The translations under genes and the position numbers were made by a program. A DNA stretch of 64,000 bases from positions 3,760,501 through 3,824,500 of the forward strand of contig NZ_JACEGA010000001.1 of the NCBI RefSeq assembly GCF_014174405.1. Reading direction: 5' to 3'. Positions 51,202 to 59,070 of the stretch are shown one piece after another; position 1 is the stretch's first letter; each line of letters begins with the position of its first letter. Under the pieces are notes generated by a model. That model was not told where the DNA came from. It saw only the letters and a program-made list of their open reading frames with translations, and searched no databases. The stretch comes from Variimorphobacter saccharofermentans. GTDB taxonomy: Bacteria > Bacillota > Clostridia > Lachnospirales > Lachnospiraceae.

Positions 51202-52041
51202 TTAGTTTTCCTCCATTTTTTCTAAGATTTTTGCAACCGGCTCAAACCAATTGCCATCGAAAAGCTCTATCATACCCTTGTCACATGCAGCTGAGATTTT
51301 CGGGTCAATAGGTAACTTAGTAAGAACCTTTAAATTATGTTTTTCGGCAATTTCTTCAATATGACTTTCGCCAAATATCTGATAATTCTTGCCGTTATCA
51401 GGGCATTTGAAATAGGACATATTTTCCACCAGACCGATAATAGGGATATTCATCATCTCAGCCATTTTAACAGCCTTTGATACGATCATGGATACAAGCT
51501 CCTGCGGTGAGGTCACAACGATAAGTCCATCAACAGCAATGGACTGAAATACCGTAAGTGGAACATCGCCGGTGCCCGGAGGCATATCAATGAACATAAA
51601 ATCTACATCGCTCCAAATAACATCTGTCCAAAACTGTTTTACTGTGCCGGCAATAATCGGCCCTCTCCAGACAACCGGATCAGTATCGTTTTCTAAAAGC
51701 AAATTTACAGACATAATATCAATCCCGGTCTTCGTTTTAACAGGGAATAAGCCGAACTCACTGCCTTTAGCTTTTTCTTTGATACCAAATGCCTTAGGAA
51801 TAGAAGGTCCGGTAACATCCGCATCTAGAATAGCGGTATGATAGCCCATTCTATTCATTGTAACTGCAAGCATTGAGGTAACAAGTGATTTTCCGACACC
51901 GCCTTTGCCGCTGACAACACCAATAACCTTTTTTACACTGCTCATCTCATGCAGCTTCTCGGAGAAATCTGTTTTTTGTTCTTTTCTTTCTGCGCAGTCC
52001 TCCGAACAACTGCTACAGCTTTGATTGCAATTTTCGCTCAT
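51202..52041 (-). CDS. Mrp/NBP35-type Fe-S cluster carrier ATPase
   Basis: A 279-residue P-loop ATPase. The N-terminus has a cysteine cluster (CNQSCSSCSEDCAE) like NBP35. The deviant Walker A is KGGVGKS in VVSGKGGVGKSLVTSMLAVT; then DADVTGPSIPKAFGI (A' motif), VNLLLENDTDPVVWRGPIIA, MPPGTGDVPLTVFQ (Walker B) and the C-terminal VENMSYFKCPDNGKNYQIFG with a conserved Cys. These features define Mrp proteins that bind and hand over [4Fe-4S] clusters. The gene symbol mrp is a family name here. It is in the operon centre between the MBL-fold and NifX-like genes. AAAAGGAG precedes the ATG. Confidence 0.93.
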   Translation of the reverse strand: MSENCNQSCSSCSEDCAERKEQKTDFSEKLHEMSSVKKVIGVVSGKGGVGKSLVTSMLAVTMNRMGYHTAILDADVTGPSIPKAFGIKEKAKGSEFGLFPVKTKTGIDIMSVNLLLENDTDPVVWRGPIIAGTVKQFWTDVIWSDVDFMFIDMPPGTGDVPLTVFQSIAVDGLIVVTSPQELVSMIVSKAVKMAEMMNIPIIGLVENMSYFKCPDNGKNYQIFGESHIEEIAEKHNLKVLTKLPIDPKISAACDKGMIELFDGNWFEPVAKILEKMEEN

Positions 52042-52058
52042 AATCTTGCTCCTTTTAT

Positions 52059-52880
52059 TTAGATTACAATTTCACTGCCTGCTGACAGATAATCGATGCT
52101 ATCCCTCATACCAGCTTTCAGCCTTTTATAAGGCTCGACACCTGTACAATGGCAGGTGTAAAACTTTGCTTTTGTACCCATTAGGTATTTACCAATTCTA
52201 TCTATCATTTCAGAGTCCTCGTTTCCGCCTGAGCGGCTGGAAAGATGAAATCCACCTATCACATAGCCCGGCATTCGACCTTTTAGCGTGTGAAAATGCT
52301 CAAGTATATTTATGATGCCATTATGAGCGCAGCCTGTTACTAATAGGGTTTTCCCGTCTTCCTCTACCACGAGGTTTTGTTCATGTGCAAAGATATCAGC
52401 TATCGTTTGCCCCTTATATTCCTTTAGCAAACCACTGTTTGATTTTGGACGCGGCTTTCTTTGGGTAATATTAGAGAATACTTGGATTCCACTGTTAATA
52501 AAGAAACGGTCTGAGGTGAGGACAATTTGTTTGTTTTGATTCAGTTCTTCATCAAGACCTATAAAATCCAATTCATCGTTTGGACGGATCGCATAGTGCT
52601 TTTCAAAAGCGAGTCGATGTAGAAATACCTCGGCTTTTGTGTTTTCTTTCAAAAAGGTTTTTAGCCCTCCGCCGTGGTCATAGTGTCCATGCGAAATCAC
52701 AAGAAAGTCAACATCAGCAATATTCACATTAAGCTTTTTTGCATTTTGAAGAAACAGCTCGCTTGCGCCCACATCAAACAATATTTTATGTTTCTTTGTT
52801 TCTATATACAGGCTAAGGCCATGCTCGCTGCCAAAGTCTTTTGATATCGAGGTGTTTTCAACCAACGTTTTAATAAGCAT
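52059..52880 (-). CDS. MBL-fold metallohydrolase (dihydropterin-synthase-like subgroup)
   Basis: A 273-residue metallo-beta-lactamase-fold protein. SKDFGSEHGLSLYIETKKHK and ILFDVGAS open the fold; DFLVISHGHYDHGGGLKTFL supplies the H-x-H-x-D-H metal site; LLVTGCAHNGIINILEH gives the next His; and VIGGFHL and YTCHCTGVEPYKRLKAGMRD complete the site. This order matches the subgroup containing archaeal 7,8-dihydropterin-6-methyl-4-(beta-D-ribofuranosyl)aminobenzene-5'-phosphate synthase, which regularly sits beside Mrp genes in anaerobes. The substrate is unknown. The frame extends to a TTG at 52904, but the ATG at 52880 after GGTGG is preferred, 4 bases past the upstream stop. Confidence 0.85.
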   Translation of the reverse strand: MLIKTLVENTSISKDFGSEHGLSLYIETKKHKILFDVGASELFLQNAKKLNVNIADVDFLVISHGHYDHGGGLKTFLKENTKAEVFLHRLAFEKHYAIRPNDELDFIGLDEELNQNKQIVLTSDRFFINSGIQVFSNITQRKPRPKSNSGLLKEYKGQTIADIFAHEQNLVVEEDGKTLLVTGCAHNGIINILEHFHTLKGRMPGYVIGGFHLSSRSGGNEDSEMIDRIGKYLMGTKAKFYTCHCTGVEPYKRLKAGMRDSIDYLSAGSEIVI

Positions 52881-52884
52881 GACT

Positions 52885-53760
52885 TTAGCCACCACCTTTT
52901 TCAAAGAGTAGATTCATTGTTTTGTGATAAACCTCTTTAACCGCAATTCCCGATGTGCAGTCTATGTCTACAATGGTTTGACCATTATTTATAGCTTTAA
53001 CCGCACCTAAGTCAAAGGGTATCCTGCCGATAAAAGGCAGCCCTTGTTTTTTACAAAACTCTTCAATCTTCTCTGTGTTCTCAATGTTAGTATCGTATTT
53101 GTTGATACATACCGCTGTCTTTGTTCCGAATTTTGCTGCCGTATTTATAATGCGCTCCATATCGCTGATACCTGATATGGAAGGTTCTGCGACTATCAAA
53201 ACCATATCCACACCGCTAAGTGATGCGATGACAGGACAGCCTATTCCGGGAGATCCATCAATAATGGCAAGTTCCGCATCAGCTGCCGCAGCCTTCATTT
53301 GCTTTTTCACCTCATTTACAAGCATTCCGGAGGTACCACTGCCCATTTTCAGTTGCGCTGTTGAAAATACTTTTTCTCCATCAGAATACAGCATCAATTC
53401 CCCGGCCACTGCCGGTTTCATAGTTATCGCTTCCACAGGACAAACATACTCACAAACGCCGCAGCCTTCACATGCGAAAGGATCCACTTTGTATTTTTCA
53501 TCTATTGAAATAGCATCAAATCGGCAGTTTTGCCTACACTGATCGCATTTAATGCAAAGTTCCGGATCTATCTCTGCTTTTGGCAACCCATAACAGTCAG
53601 TTTTTGCAGGTTTAACACTCCATCCGGTAATGAGGTGCAGGTTAGGCGCATCTACATCACAATCCGCATATGCTTTGGCATCAGCAAGCTTTATAAACGC
53701 ACTTGCTATTGTCGTTTTTCCGGTTCCGCCTTTACCGCTAAGGATTAGTAGTTGTTTCAT
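52885..53760 (-). CDS. MinD/CooC-like P-loop ATPase with inserted 2[4Fe-4S] ferredoxin domain (second)
   Basis: A 291-residue protein: LLILSGKGGTGKTTIASAFI (deviant Walker A), DCDVDAPNLHLI, then an inserted ferredoxin (CIKCDQCRQNCRFDAISI and CEGCGVCEYVCPVEAITM), IIDGSPGIGCPVIASLSGVD (Walker B) and INKYDTNIENTEKIEEFCKK, ending at SGIAVKEVYHKTMNLLFEKG. These ferredoxin-ATPases occur as tandem pairs in anaerobes and are related to cluster-assembly and CO-dehydrogenase-maturation ATPases. It overlaps the first ATPase gene by 23 bases, with AAGGAGG inside the overlap, so the two are coupled and may form a heterodimer. Confidence 0.9.
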   Translation of the reverse strand: MKQLLILSGKGGTGKTTIASAFIKLADAKAYADCDVDAPNLHLITGWSVKPAKTDCYGLPKAEIDPELCIKCDQCRQNCRFDAISIDEKYKVDPFACEGCGVCEYVCPVEAITMKPAVAGELMLYSDGEKVFSTAQLKMGSGTSGMLVNEVKKQMKAAAADAELAIIDGSPGIGCPVIASLSGVDMVLIVAEPSISGISDMERIINTAAKFGTKTAVCINKYDTNIENTEKIEEFCKKQGLPFIGRIPFDLGAVKAINNGQTIVDIDCTSGIAVKEVYHKTMNLLFEKGGG

Positions 53761-54595
53761 GCTGCACCTCCTTTGTCACCTTGTTAAGCAGAGAAGAAAA
53801 CAGTTCTCGGTACTTTTCATTTCTATTAACAGCAATTTTCGCATTTGAGTTCAAGGTTCCAAGTTCATTGTCAAATGGAATCCTGCCTAATATCTTAATA
53901 TTTTTTTCCAAACAAAACTTCTCAGCAGGATTTTCTCCTTCCAAACATTTGTTAAGAAGCACCCCAAATGGCTTATTAAATAACTTGACCAGTTCGTATA
54001 CCATATTGAGGTTATGCACACCAAACAATGTCGGTTCAGCCACCAGTATGCAATAGTCCGCATCTTTGATGCTCTCCATCACAATACAAGCGCTTCCTGG
54101 TGGACAGTCGATAAATGTCTGCTTATTTACTTCCGAACTTTCCTCAAGTAGCTTTTTTATAATAGGAATACCCGTAGCTTCACCGGTGTTCAATACTCCT
54201 GTCCATACCGCCACTTCGCCAGAAACACCTTTTTGCACTTTGCCAATAACCTTTGCTTTCTCTGTTAGTGCCCTTACAGGACAAACCAAGATACAGCCGC
54301 CGCAAGAGTGGCACACATCGTCAAAGACAATCAGTTTATTTTTAATATAGGCAAGGGCGTTAAAGTTGCATAAATCAACGCACTTTCGACATCCATTGCA
54401 TAACTCATGATCAACTTTTGGAATCTTTACTGATATTTCTTCTTCTTGAATTCCTTCAGGCTTAAAAAACAAATGCCCATTCGGCTCTTCTACATCACAA
54501 TCTATATATGTGGATGCTTTTGCTGCCGCAGCTAAATTCACCGATACCAGTGTTTTTCCTGTGCCACCCTTGCCGCTTAGCACAGCTATTCTCAT
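53738..54595 (-). CDS. MinD/CooC-like P-loop ATPase with inserted 2[4Fe-4S] ferredoxin domain (first)
   Basis: A 285-residue paralog of the next gene: MRIAVLSGKGGTGKTLVSVN, DCDVEEPNGHLFF, the ferredoxin insert (CNGCRKCVDLCNFNALAYIK and CHSCGGCILVCPVRALTE), IDCPPGSACIVMESIKDADY (Walker B) and the C-terminal ILGRIPFDNELGTLNSNAKI. The ATG at 54595 lies 2 bases after the stop of the NifX-like gene; the frame continues upstream through that gene without a start site. Known relatives bind ATP and clusters on the cytoplasmic side. Which cluster or target enzyme they serve is not known. Confidence 0.9.
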   Translation of the reverse strand: MRIAVLSGKGGTGKTLVSVNLAAAAKASTYIDCDVEEPNGHLFFKPEGIQEEEISVKIPKVDHELCNGCRKCVDLCNFNALAYIKNKLIVFDDVCHSCGGCILVCPVRALTEKAKVIGKVQKGVSGEVAVWTGVLNTGEATGIPIIKKLLEESSEVNKQTFIDCPPGSACIVMESIKDADYCILVAEPTLFGVHNLNMVYELVKLFNKPFGVLLNKCLEGENPAEKFCLEKNIKILGRIPFDNELGTLNSNAKIAVNRNEKYRELFSSLLNKVTKEVQHETTTNP

Positions 54596-54596
54596 A

Positions 54597-54965
54597 TTAG
54601 TTGCCCCCGTGCCCGTGAAATCCGGCATGAAATTCATCCAACAAAGGTAATTTCCCATCGATAAAAGCATCAATATTATCTTTGGCTGAACCAGTTATGG
54701 TTTTACAAATTTTGATTTCAGCGGGTTTTAGCACGTCAGCAGCATTTTCCCCTAAGCGGGGAGTGAGTAAAACATCTGCTTTGTTATCAACTATTATTTG
54801 TGCAGCTTTAATCCCGGCGCCGCCTGTGCTTGCCGCCGCACTGTTGTCAATAAATATACTCTCCTTCGTTTCTACATCATGAATAAGAAAATAGGGAGTA
54901 CGTCCAAAGGATACACATACATTCGACTCCAAGGTTTTCTCATCTACTGGAATTGCTATTTTCAT
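54597..54965 (-). CDS. NifX/NifB-like domain protein (second in operon)
   Basis: A 122-residue protein of the same fold as the one at 50841: MKIAIPVDEKTLESNVCVSF, GRTPYFLIHDVETKESIF, AGIKAAQIIVDNKADVLLTP and ITGSAKDNIDAFIDGKLPLL, with a His-rich end (FHAGFHGHGGN). The two copies differ enough to be ancient paralogs. Metal or cluster binding is suggested by family membership and the histidines. GGAGGAT precedes the ATG. It follows the DUF134 regulator gene by 47 bases. Confidence 0.88.
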   Translation of the reverse strand: MKIAIPVDEKTLESNVCVSFGRTPYFLIHDVETKESIFIDNSAAASTGGAGIKAAQIIVDNKADVLLTPRLGENAADVLKPAEIKICKTITGSAKDNIDAFIDGKLPLLDEFHAGFHGHGGN

Positions 54966-55012
54966 AAGAATCCTCCGTTCTTTTACTAATTCAAAATATA
55001 TACTCAGTTACC

Positions 55013-55381
55013 TCAATCCTGCTCATTTGCAAAGCGCCCTCCACGCCTATGCCTATGACAGCCACGACCACAACCATTCCCTAATCCTTCGCAAAGCCGG
55101 TATTCGCCACCCTCAATCAAAAGCACCTTTCCATTTACTAAAGATTCAGCCAGCTTTTTTCTGGCCTCGATATAAATGCCTTGAACGGTGCTACGAGCAA
55201 TATTCATTTGCTTGGCGCACTCTTCTTGAGTGAAGCCTTCCAAATCGATAAGCCTTATGGTTTCATATTCGTCAACAGTCATATTTACATGGTTTTCTGC
55301 GTCGGCAGGCGAATCAAGAGGCCCAAATCTATTACTTTCAGGCAAACAGCAAACTTTTCTCCACTTCATCGGTCTCGCCAT
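55013..55381 (-). CDS. DUF134 (UPF0251) helix-turn-helix protein, probable operon regulator
   Basis: A 122-residue protein with [20 protein letters not shown] at the N-terminus, a sigma-70 region 4-like helix-turn-helix ([20 protein letters not shown] then [20 protein letters not shown]) and a C-terminal Gly/Cys/His-rich metal-like tail ([20 protein letters not shown]). DUF134 genes nearly always accompany NifX-like and Mrp genes in anaerobes and are presumed regulators. The palindromes in the operon promoter 370 bases upstream are the obvious candidate site. GGAGGTGATGAATT precedes the ATG. The paired cysteines suggest that metal or redox state could be sensed. Confidence 0.88.
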   Translation of the reverse strand: MARPMKWRKVCCLPESNRFGPLDSPADAENHVNMTVDEYETIRLIDLEGFTQEECAKQMNIARSTVQGIYIEARKKLAESLVNGKVLLIEGGEYRLCEGLGNGCGRGCHRHRRGGRFANEQD

Positions 55382-55444
55382 AATTCATCACCTCCATTCT
55401 AATCAGAAATAACCAGAGCGTCCTCCGGTTATTTCTGATGCTCA

Positions 55445-55723
55445 TTATAGGTTCTCCAATTGCTTATCAATAACTTCGAGTCGATCTTGCAACATGGTTT
55501 TCTGTTCGTTCAGCAGCTCTTTTTGTGTTTTTGAGGAGGTCTGGTTAAATGCAAATCCTCTACCAAAGCCACGACCGAAACCACGTCTGCAAGCAAGTCC
55601 AAGACCTAATCCCATTCCGAGACCAGCTCCGTACTTAACTGCATTAGCACCTGTGCAAAGCCCTAATCCTCTTCCAGTCATTGATCCCGCACCCATTGGG
55701 CCGGTTCCGTCTCTTCTCGGCAT
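55445..55723 (-). CDS. DUF5320 small Gly/Arg-rich protein, first gene of the redox operon
   Basis: A 92-residue protein: MPRRDGTGPMGAGSMTGRGL, a Gly/Arg-rich stretch (GMGLGLGLACRRGFGRGFGR) and a C-terminal coiled coil (TQKELLNEQKTMLQDRLEVI then DKQLENL). This is the DUF5320 pattern found next to NifX-like and Mrp genes in anaerobes, function unknown. The ATG at 55723 has GGAGGTG ahead; a GTG three codons earlier overlaps that site. It is the first gene after the promoter at 55768-55795 and is separated from DUF134 by 63 bases containing a CCGGTTATTTCTGAT/ATCAGAAATAACCGG hairpin. Confidence 0.85.
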   Translation of the reverse strand: MPRRDGTGPMGAGSMTGRGLGLCTGANAVKYGAGLGMGLGLGLACRRGFGRGFGRGFAFNQTSSKTQKELLNEQKTMLQDRLEVIDKQLENL

Positions 55724-55746
55724 GTTTTTCACCTCCTTTTAGTTTC

Positions 55747-55795
55747 TGGCATATGCCATCTATTCTTATTATACCCCGTTTATGGCATATGTCAA
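55747..55795 (-). promoter_or_regulatory. Operon promoter with two palindromic operator boxes
   Basis: Minus strand: perfect TTGACA (55795-55790), a 16-base spacer and perfect TATAAT (55773-55768). Two copies of a 12-bp palindrome flank the core: TGGCATATGCCA at 55747-55758 (perfect, just after the start point) and TGGCATATGTCA at 55783-55794 (overlapping the -35). Centres are 36 bp apart. A repressor bound to both would block polymerase. DUF134, encoded in the operon, is the leading candidate. Confidence 0.85.
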
Positions 55796-55870
55796 TAACT
55801 TTTGGTAAACGGTAGATAGTGAGTACCCCTATAAAAATTCGCCACTCTGATGAGTGACGAAGATATTTAC

Positions 55871-57472
55871 CTATTTTCTGCATTCCGCAGGCAGCTTTGG
55901 CGACCACGGAAGCAGGTCTTCACAGAAACTCCGGTCTGTTTCATCCAGATGCTTCGGGATTTCTGTCAGAAGATATTCGAAGTAATTATAAGGTTTCAAA
56001 TTGTTTACTTTCGCCGTTTCGGCAATACTGTAAATAATGGCACTGGATTTAGCCCCATTGATGGTATCGATCATTACCCAGTTTTTCTTACCGATACAAA
56101 AACCACGGATTGATTGTTCAGCAGCATTATTGTCCATTGGCACTTCACCATCATCCAGGAATGCTTTTAGATATTTTTCCTGATTGATGGAATAGTTAAA
56201 TCCACTCCATGTTTTGCTTTTTGAAAGAACTTTGCCGATGTGTTCTTTTACCCATACAAAGTAAGCCTCTACCAATGGTTTCACACTGACCTGGCGAAGT
56301 TTCAGTCTTTCTTCCGGTGAGAGCTCGCTTAATCGCTTTTCTTCCCGGTAGATTGCCTGTATCTGCTTTAATGCCAGATATGCAAGGCTGCTCTTTTGAT
56401 CTTTCTCAGGAAGAGCCTTGACCGCTTCATCATATCTACGTCGGGCATGCGCCCAACAACCGGCGATGGTCAGATCGTCACGTTCTTTATCTAAGGTGTG
56501 ATATACCTGATAACCATCGGTAACACAGACTCCCTTGAAATTCTTAAGGAATTCTCTTGGGTGGCTTGTGTTTCTGGTCTGTTGGTAATCGTATAGGACG
56601 ATTTGCTTGTCCTGATACATCCTACCCGTACGGTAGACCCACATATAACTCTTAGATCCGGCAGTACGCCCGTCCTTATTAACAAGGACTGGTGTCTCAT
56701 CTGCCTGAAGTACATGATAATCATAAATCCGTTCATGTAGATAATCATATAGGATTGCCAGATATCGGTCTGCACATTGGATGGTCCAGTTTGCCATATC
56801 CTGACGGGAGATGTTAAGATTATATCGTTCAAACTCTTTTTCCAAACGGTAAAGAGGAACAGCATTGACATATTTTCCGTTTATGATAGCAGCTTCCAAC
56901 GATGGAGATACCAGGCTATTTCTAAGAAGATAGCCCGGATGCTTTGCTTTTATTATGTGATCATCCTTTTTACTGGCATAAACAGCTACGTGATGTTCTT
57001 CCACCTCTACTTTAGACGGGGTGAATTTATATCGTTTGTACACTTCATCCGGAAGCTGTTTCCATGCTGATCCGCCAAATTCCTTTCTGAGTTCTTCTTC
57101 AGACATGGTATGCTCAATCTTAACGATAGGAAGTCCCTTTAAATCTTCTTCTCGTTTGCCTTTGCGTTTCGTTGGTTTTGATTTTACGGTATCTTCATCT
57201 TCGACATCGATCTCGCCTAGGTTGGCAACTGCCTCTGCCTCATTGAAAAACACAATCTGATCGTCTACTTCTTTAAAGGCGATCTGCTGATCGATATCTA
57301 GCTTTTCAGAAGACCTGCCATAGCGTTTATGGTTTGCTGTGGCAAGCTGTTCAAGCACCAATTGAAGTTTTTGGTCAATGGACGCAAGCTGTTCCTGATT
57401 GGCTAGAAGCAACTGAACCAATACGACCTTATCGAAGCTATTCAGTTGTTCTTCGGTATATTTTATTGCCAT
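55871..57472 (-). CDS. tnpC: IS66 transposase TnpC
   Basis: A 533-residue transposase: an N-terminal leucine-rich helix (ASIDQKLQLVLEQLATANHK then RYGRSSEKL), the IS66 zinc-ribbon/central region (HVLQADETPVLVNKDGRTAG with the catalytic Asp), VCVTDGYQVYHTL, GCWAHARRRYDEAVKALPEK and the C-terminal catalytic NNAAEQSIRGFCIGKKNW with the Glu, ending DLLPWSPKLPAECRK. It is full length for the family and shows no frameshift. The ATG at 57472 is well placed after AAAGGATGG. It is separated from tnpB by 280 bases, a wider gap than usual in IS66. Confidence 0.96.
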   Translation of the reverse strand: MAIKYTEEQLNSFDKVVLVQLLLANQEQLASIDQKLQLVLEQLATANHKRYGRSSEKLDIDQQIAFKEVDDQIVFFNEAEAVANLGEIDVEDEDTVKSKPTKRKGKREEDLKGLPIVKIEHTMSEEELRKEFGGSAWKQLPDEVYKRYKFTPSKVEVEEHHVAVYASKKDDHIIKAKHPGYLLRNSLVSPSLEAAIINGKYVNAVPLYRLEKEFERYNLNISRQDMANWTIQCADRYLAILYDYLHERIYDYHVLQADETPVLVNKDGRTAGSKSYMWVYRTGRMYQDKQIVLYDYQQTRNTSHPREFLKNFKGVCVTDGYQVYHTLDKERDDLTIAGCWAHARRRYDEAVKALPEKDQKSSLAYLALKQIQAIYREEKRLSELSPEERLKLRQVSVKPLVEAYFVWVKEHIGKVLSKSKTWSGFNYSINQEKYLKAFLDDGEVPMDNNAAEQSIRGFCIGKKNWVMIDTINGAKSSAIIYSIAETAKVNNLKPYNYFEYLLTEIPKHLDETDRSFCEDLLPWSPKLPAECRK

Positions 57473-57752
57473 AACAGACCATCCTTTCATTAAGTCTATT
57501 ATAGCGTATTATGCTTTATTTGGCGAATTTCATTTTCTGACAGCTTCGTCATAATGCCTATGGTTGTAAGGCTTTGTGAATCCCGTAATGGAGTGGTAAT
57601 TAAATGCCTTTCGAAATGTCAAATTTTATTTTTTGATAAATATCGCTTATATATCGCTGCCTGAAGGTATGTAGAAGGCAATCATTTATAGATGATTCTA
57701 CGTTTTTTAAACGTGTAAAAACAAGATATATTTTCTCTGTTTTGCACAAAGC
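57473..57752 (-). other. Non-coding gap inside the IS66 element
   Basis: About 280 bases between tnpB and tnpC with no supported gene. It is AT-rich and includes a GATGATTCTACG stretch near 57690; no strong hairpin or promoter was recognised. Confidence 0.4.
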
Positions 57753-58112
57753 TTATGTAACATACTCCGGTGATACCGGCTTTACAGACTTCTTCGGGGT
57801 TATGGTAAGCCCTTCCATTAGCCAACGGAATTGCTGTGGGGTTAGAACTCTAACTTCTGCAGCATTACGAGGCCATTGATATTGACCAGCTGCGAGGCGC
57901 TTATATAGCAGGAGATAGCCATCCTTTTCCCAGACTAACCCCTTTATACGATCCGCTTTTCTTCCACAAAAAAGATAAAGTGTATCAGGCGAAAAAGGAT
58001 CTATACCGGTTTGCGTTTCTATGATACCAGCCAGACGGTCAATACCGGAACGAAGATCTGTATATCCAGTCACTAGGTAGATTTGCTTAAAACATGTGGC
58101 ATCATTGAGCAT
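57753..58112 (-). CDS. tnpB: IS66 accessory protein TnpB
   Basis: A 119-residue protein with the family sequence CFKQIYLVTGYTDLRSGIDR, LAGIIETQTGIDPFSPDTLY, LFCGRKADRIKGLVWEKDGY and LLYKRLAAGQYQWPRN. It is required with TnpA for IS66 transposition, though its biochemical role is unclear. Its start overlaps the end of tnpA by 11 bases, as usual in IS66. Confidence 0.95.
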   Translation of the reverse strand: MLNDATCFKQIYLVTGYTDLRSGIDRLAGIIETQTGIDPFSPDTLYLFCGRKADRIKGLVWEKDGYLLLYKRLAAGQYQWPRNAAEVRVLTPQQFRWLMEGLTITPKKSVKPVSPEYVT

Positions 58113-58470
58113 GAGAGATCACCTGTAGTATTGTAGACAGTAGATCTAATGATGTAGCTTCTGTCACATGAATAGAAAAGCCGTTCACAGAGATATCCAG
58201 ACCTGTACTTGTGCTCGGAGCAGATTTAGGATTCATGACTTCAGCCGGTACCGGCACAATTGATGTTGAAACCATGTCCTTTGGCATGCTTTCGAGACAG
58301 GCTTCCCGAACCTTGCGAAGTCTATAGTAATAATCCGCTTTGGTTATGTTGTTTTGTGCACACCAATCGATGACTTTCATTCCATCAGGTCGATTCTGAC
58401 AGGCACGAACCTGCTCAGCCCATTCCTGCAATCGATAGCGTGTGGCAATCATACTTGTTGTTGAGCTCAT
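58102..58470 (-). CDS. tnpA: IS66 accessory protein TnpA (Orf1)
   Basis: A 122-residue DNA-binding-type protein: ATRYRLQEWAEQVRACQNRP, DGMKVIDWCAQNNITKADYY then YRLRKVREACLES, the typical helix-turn-helix of IS66 Orf1. The C-terminal half is variable (GLDISVNGFSIHVTEATSLD). The ATG at 58470 follows AAGGAGG; the frame runs 13 codons further up without support. The orf1 relic at 33406-33549 is a decayed relative. Confidence 0.93.
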   Translation of the reverse strand: MSSTTSMIATRYRLQEWAEQVRACQNRPDGMKVIDWCAQNNITKADYYYRLRKVREACLESMPKDMVSTSIVPVPAEVMNPKSAPSTSTGLDISVNGFSIHVTEATSLDLLSTILQVISHAQ

Positions 58471-58629
58471 AGACTTACCTCCTTGTAAGGAGTCAAAAAA
58501 GTTGAGCACTGAACTTTTTTAACCCGGTTAAATAATAAGTCTATTTTCTCAAAAATCTATACAGCGGTCTAGAGTACCCATTATCTACCGCTTACAACTT
58601 TTGAGTAATTTCATAAAAAATTAAAAAAA

Positions 58630-58665
58630 GACTGCCACCCAAGAAATTAAGCCTTGGGGGCAGTC
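58630..58665 (-). terminator. Strong terminator right of the IS66 element
   Basis: Minus strand: GACTGCCCCCAAGG pairs with CTTGGGTGGCAGTC around TTAATTT and is followed by TTTTTTTAATT. It has no surviving gene just upstream on that strand. Before the IS66 insertion it probably ended a transcript coming from the right, shielding the redox operon. Confidence 0.85.
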
Positions 58666-58723
58666 AATAAAGTGACTAAATTCATATGATCCGGTATTTA
58701 AATGTGACACTTCGTTTATAAAT

Positions 58724-58840
58724 ACATCTATCCTGACCACACAACCTCAAAAACTTCCGAAAAAACATCTAACCTGACCACTCGCGAACGCTGACATCTA
58801 ACCAGACCACTCGCGGGGCTATGACATCTAACCTGACCAC
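58724..58840. repeat. Four direct repeats ACATCTAACCTGACCAC
   Basis: The 17-base unit occurs at 58724 (ACATCTATCCTGACCAC), 58765 (consensus), 58794 (ACATCTAACCAGACCAC) and 58824 (consensus). The second and third are followed by TCGCG. Spacing of 41, 29 and 30 bases and identical orientation suggest an IS21-type multi-repeat end or an operator array. The variable spacing and degenerate units do not fit a CRISPR array. Confidence 0.8.
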
Positions 58841-59070
58841 TTGACTATCAAAAAGTGACTTTATGGACTTGTTTCCGCGAAGCGATATTTTCATGTTTTT
58901 CGCCTGGTGGGTTTCATACCCATATCTGCTAAAACCCTTGATATATAAGGGTTTTAAGCTCTCTCAATCTTTTACTCTTGTTATCAATACTACGCTCTCC
59001 ACATGGCTTGAGTGGTCGTTATTGATGTCTTCGATTTAAATTTGAAAGCATACTTGAATTGCAATCTAAC
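58841..59070. other. Gene-free stretch after the ABC-3C block
   Basis: No supported gene. It contains AAACCCTTGATATATAAGGGTTT (58931-58953), an inverted repeat that could act as a terminator, and TCTCCACATGG (58996-59006), which also occurs at 34862 beside the other repeat cluster. Both suggest relic element ends. Confidence 0.4.

Larger units (their letters stand above)
55805..58595 (-). mobile_element. Complete IS66-family insertion sequence
   Basis: A 2791-base element with terminal inverted repeats GTAAACGGTAGATAGTGAGT (55805) and GTAAGCGGTAGATAATGGGT (inward from 58595), flanked by the exact 8-bp duplication AACTTTTG at 55797-55804 and 58596-58603. It carries tnpA, tnpB and tnpC on the minus strand, all apparently intact. 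The left end lies 9 bases upstream of the redox operon -35 box, and all transposase genes point towards that operon, so read-through is possible. The sharp duplication suggests a recent insertion. Confidence 0.97.

Noticed and set aside
53075..53542. 155-residue plus-strand frame
   Set aside because: Antisense to the ferredoxin-ATPase gene, with no start site.
49083..55732. Nitrogen fixation cluster
   Set aside because: The NifX/NifB-like domains occur without nitrogenase or nif assembly genes; the set matches the Mrp/DUF134 context of non-fixing anaerobes.
58724..58840. Repeat array as a CRISPR
   Set aside because: Units are only 17 bases and degenerate, spacing varies from 29 to 41, there are four units and no cas genes.
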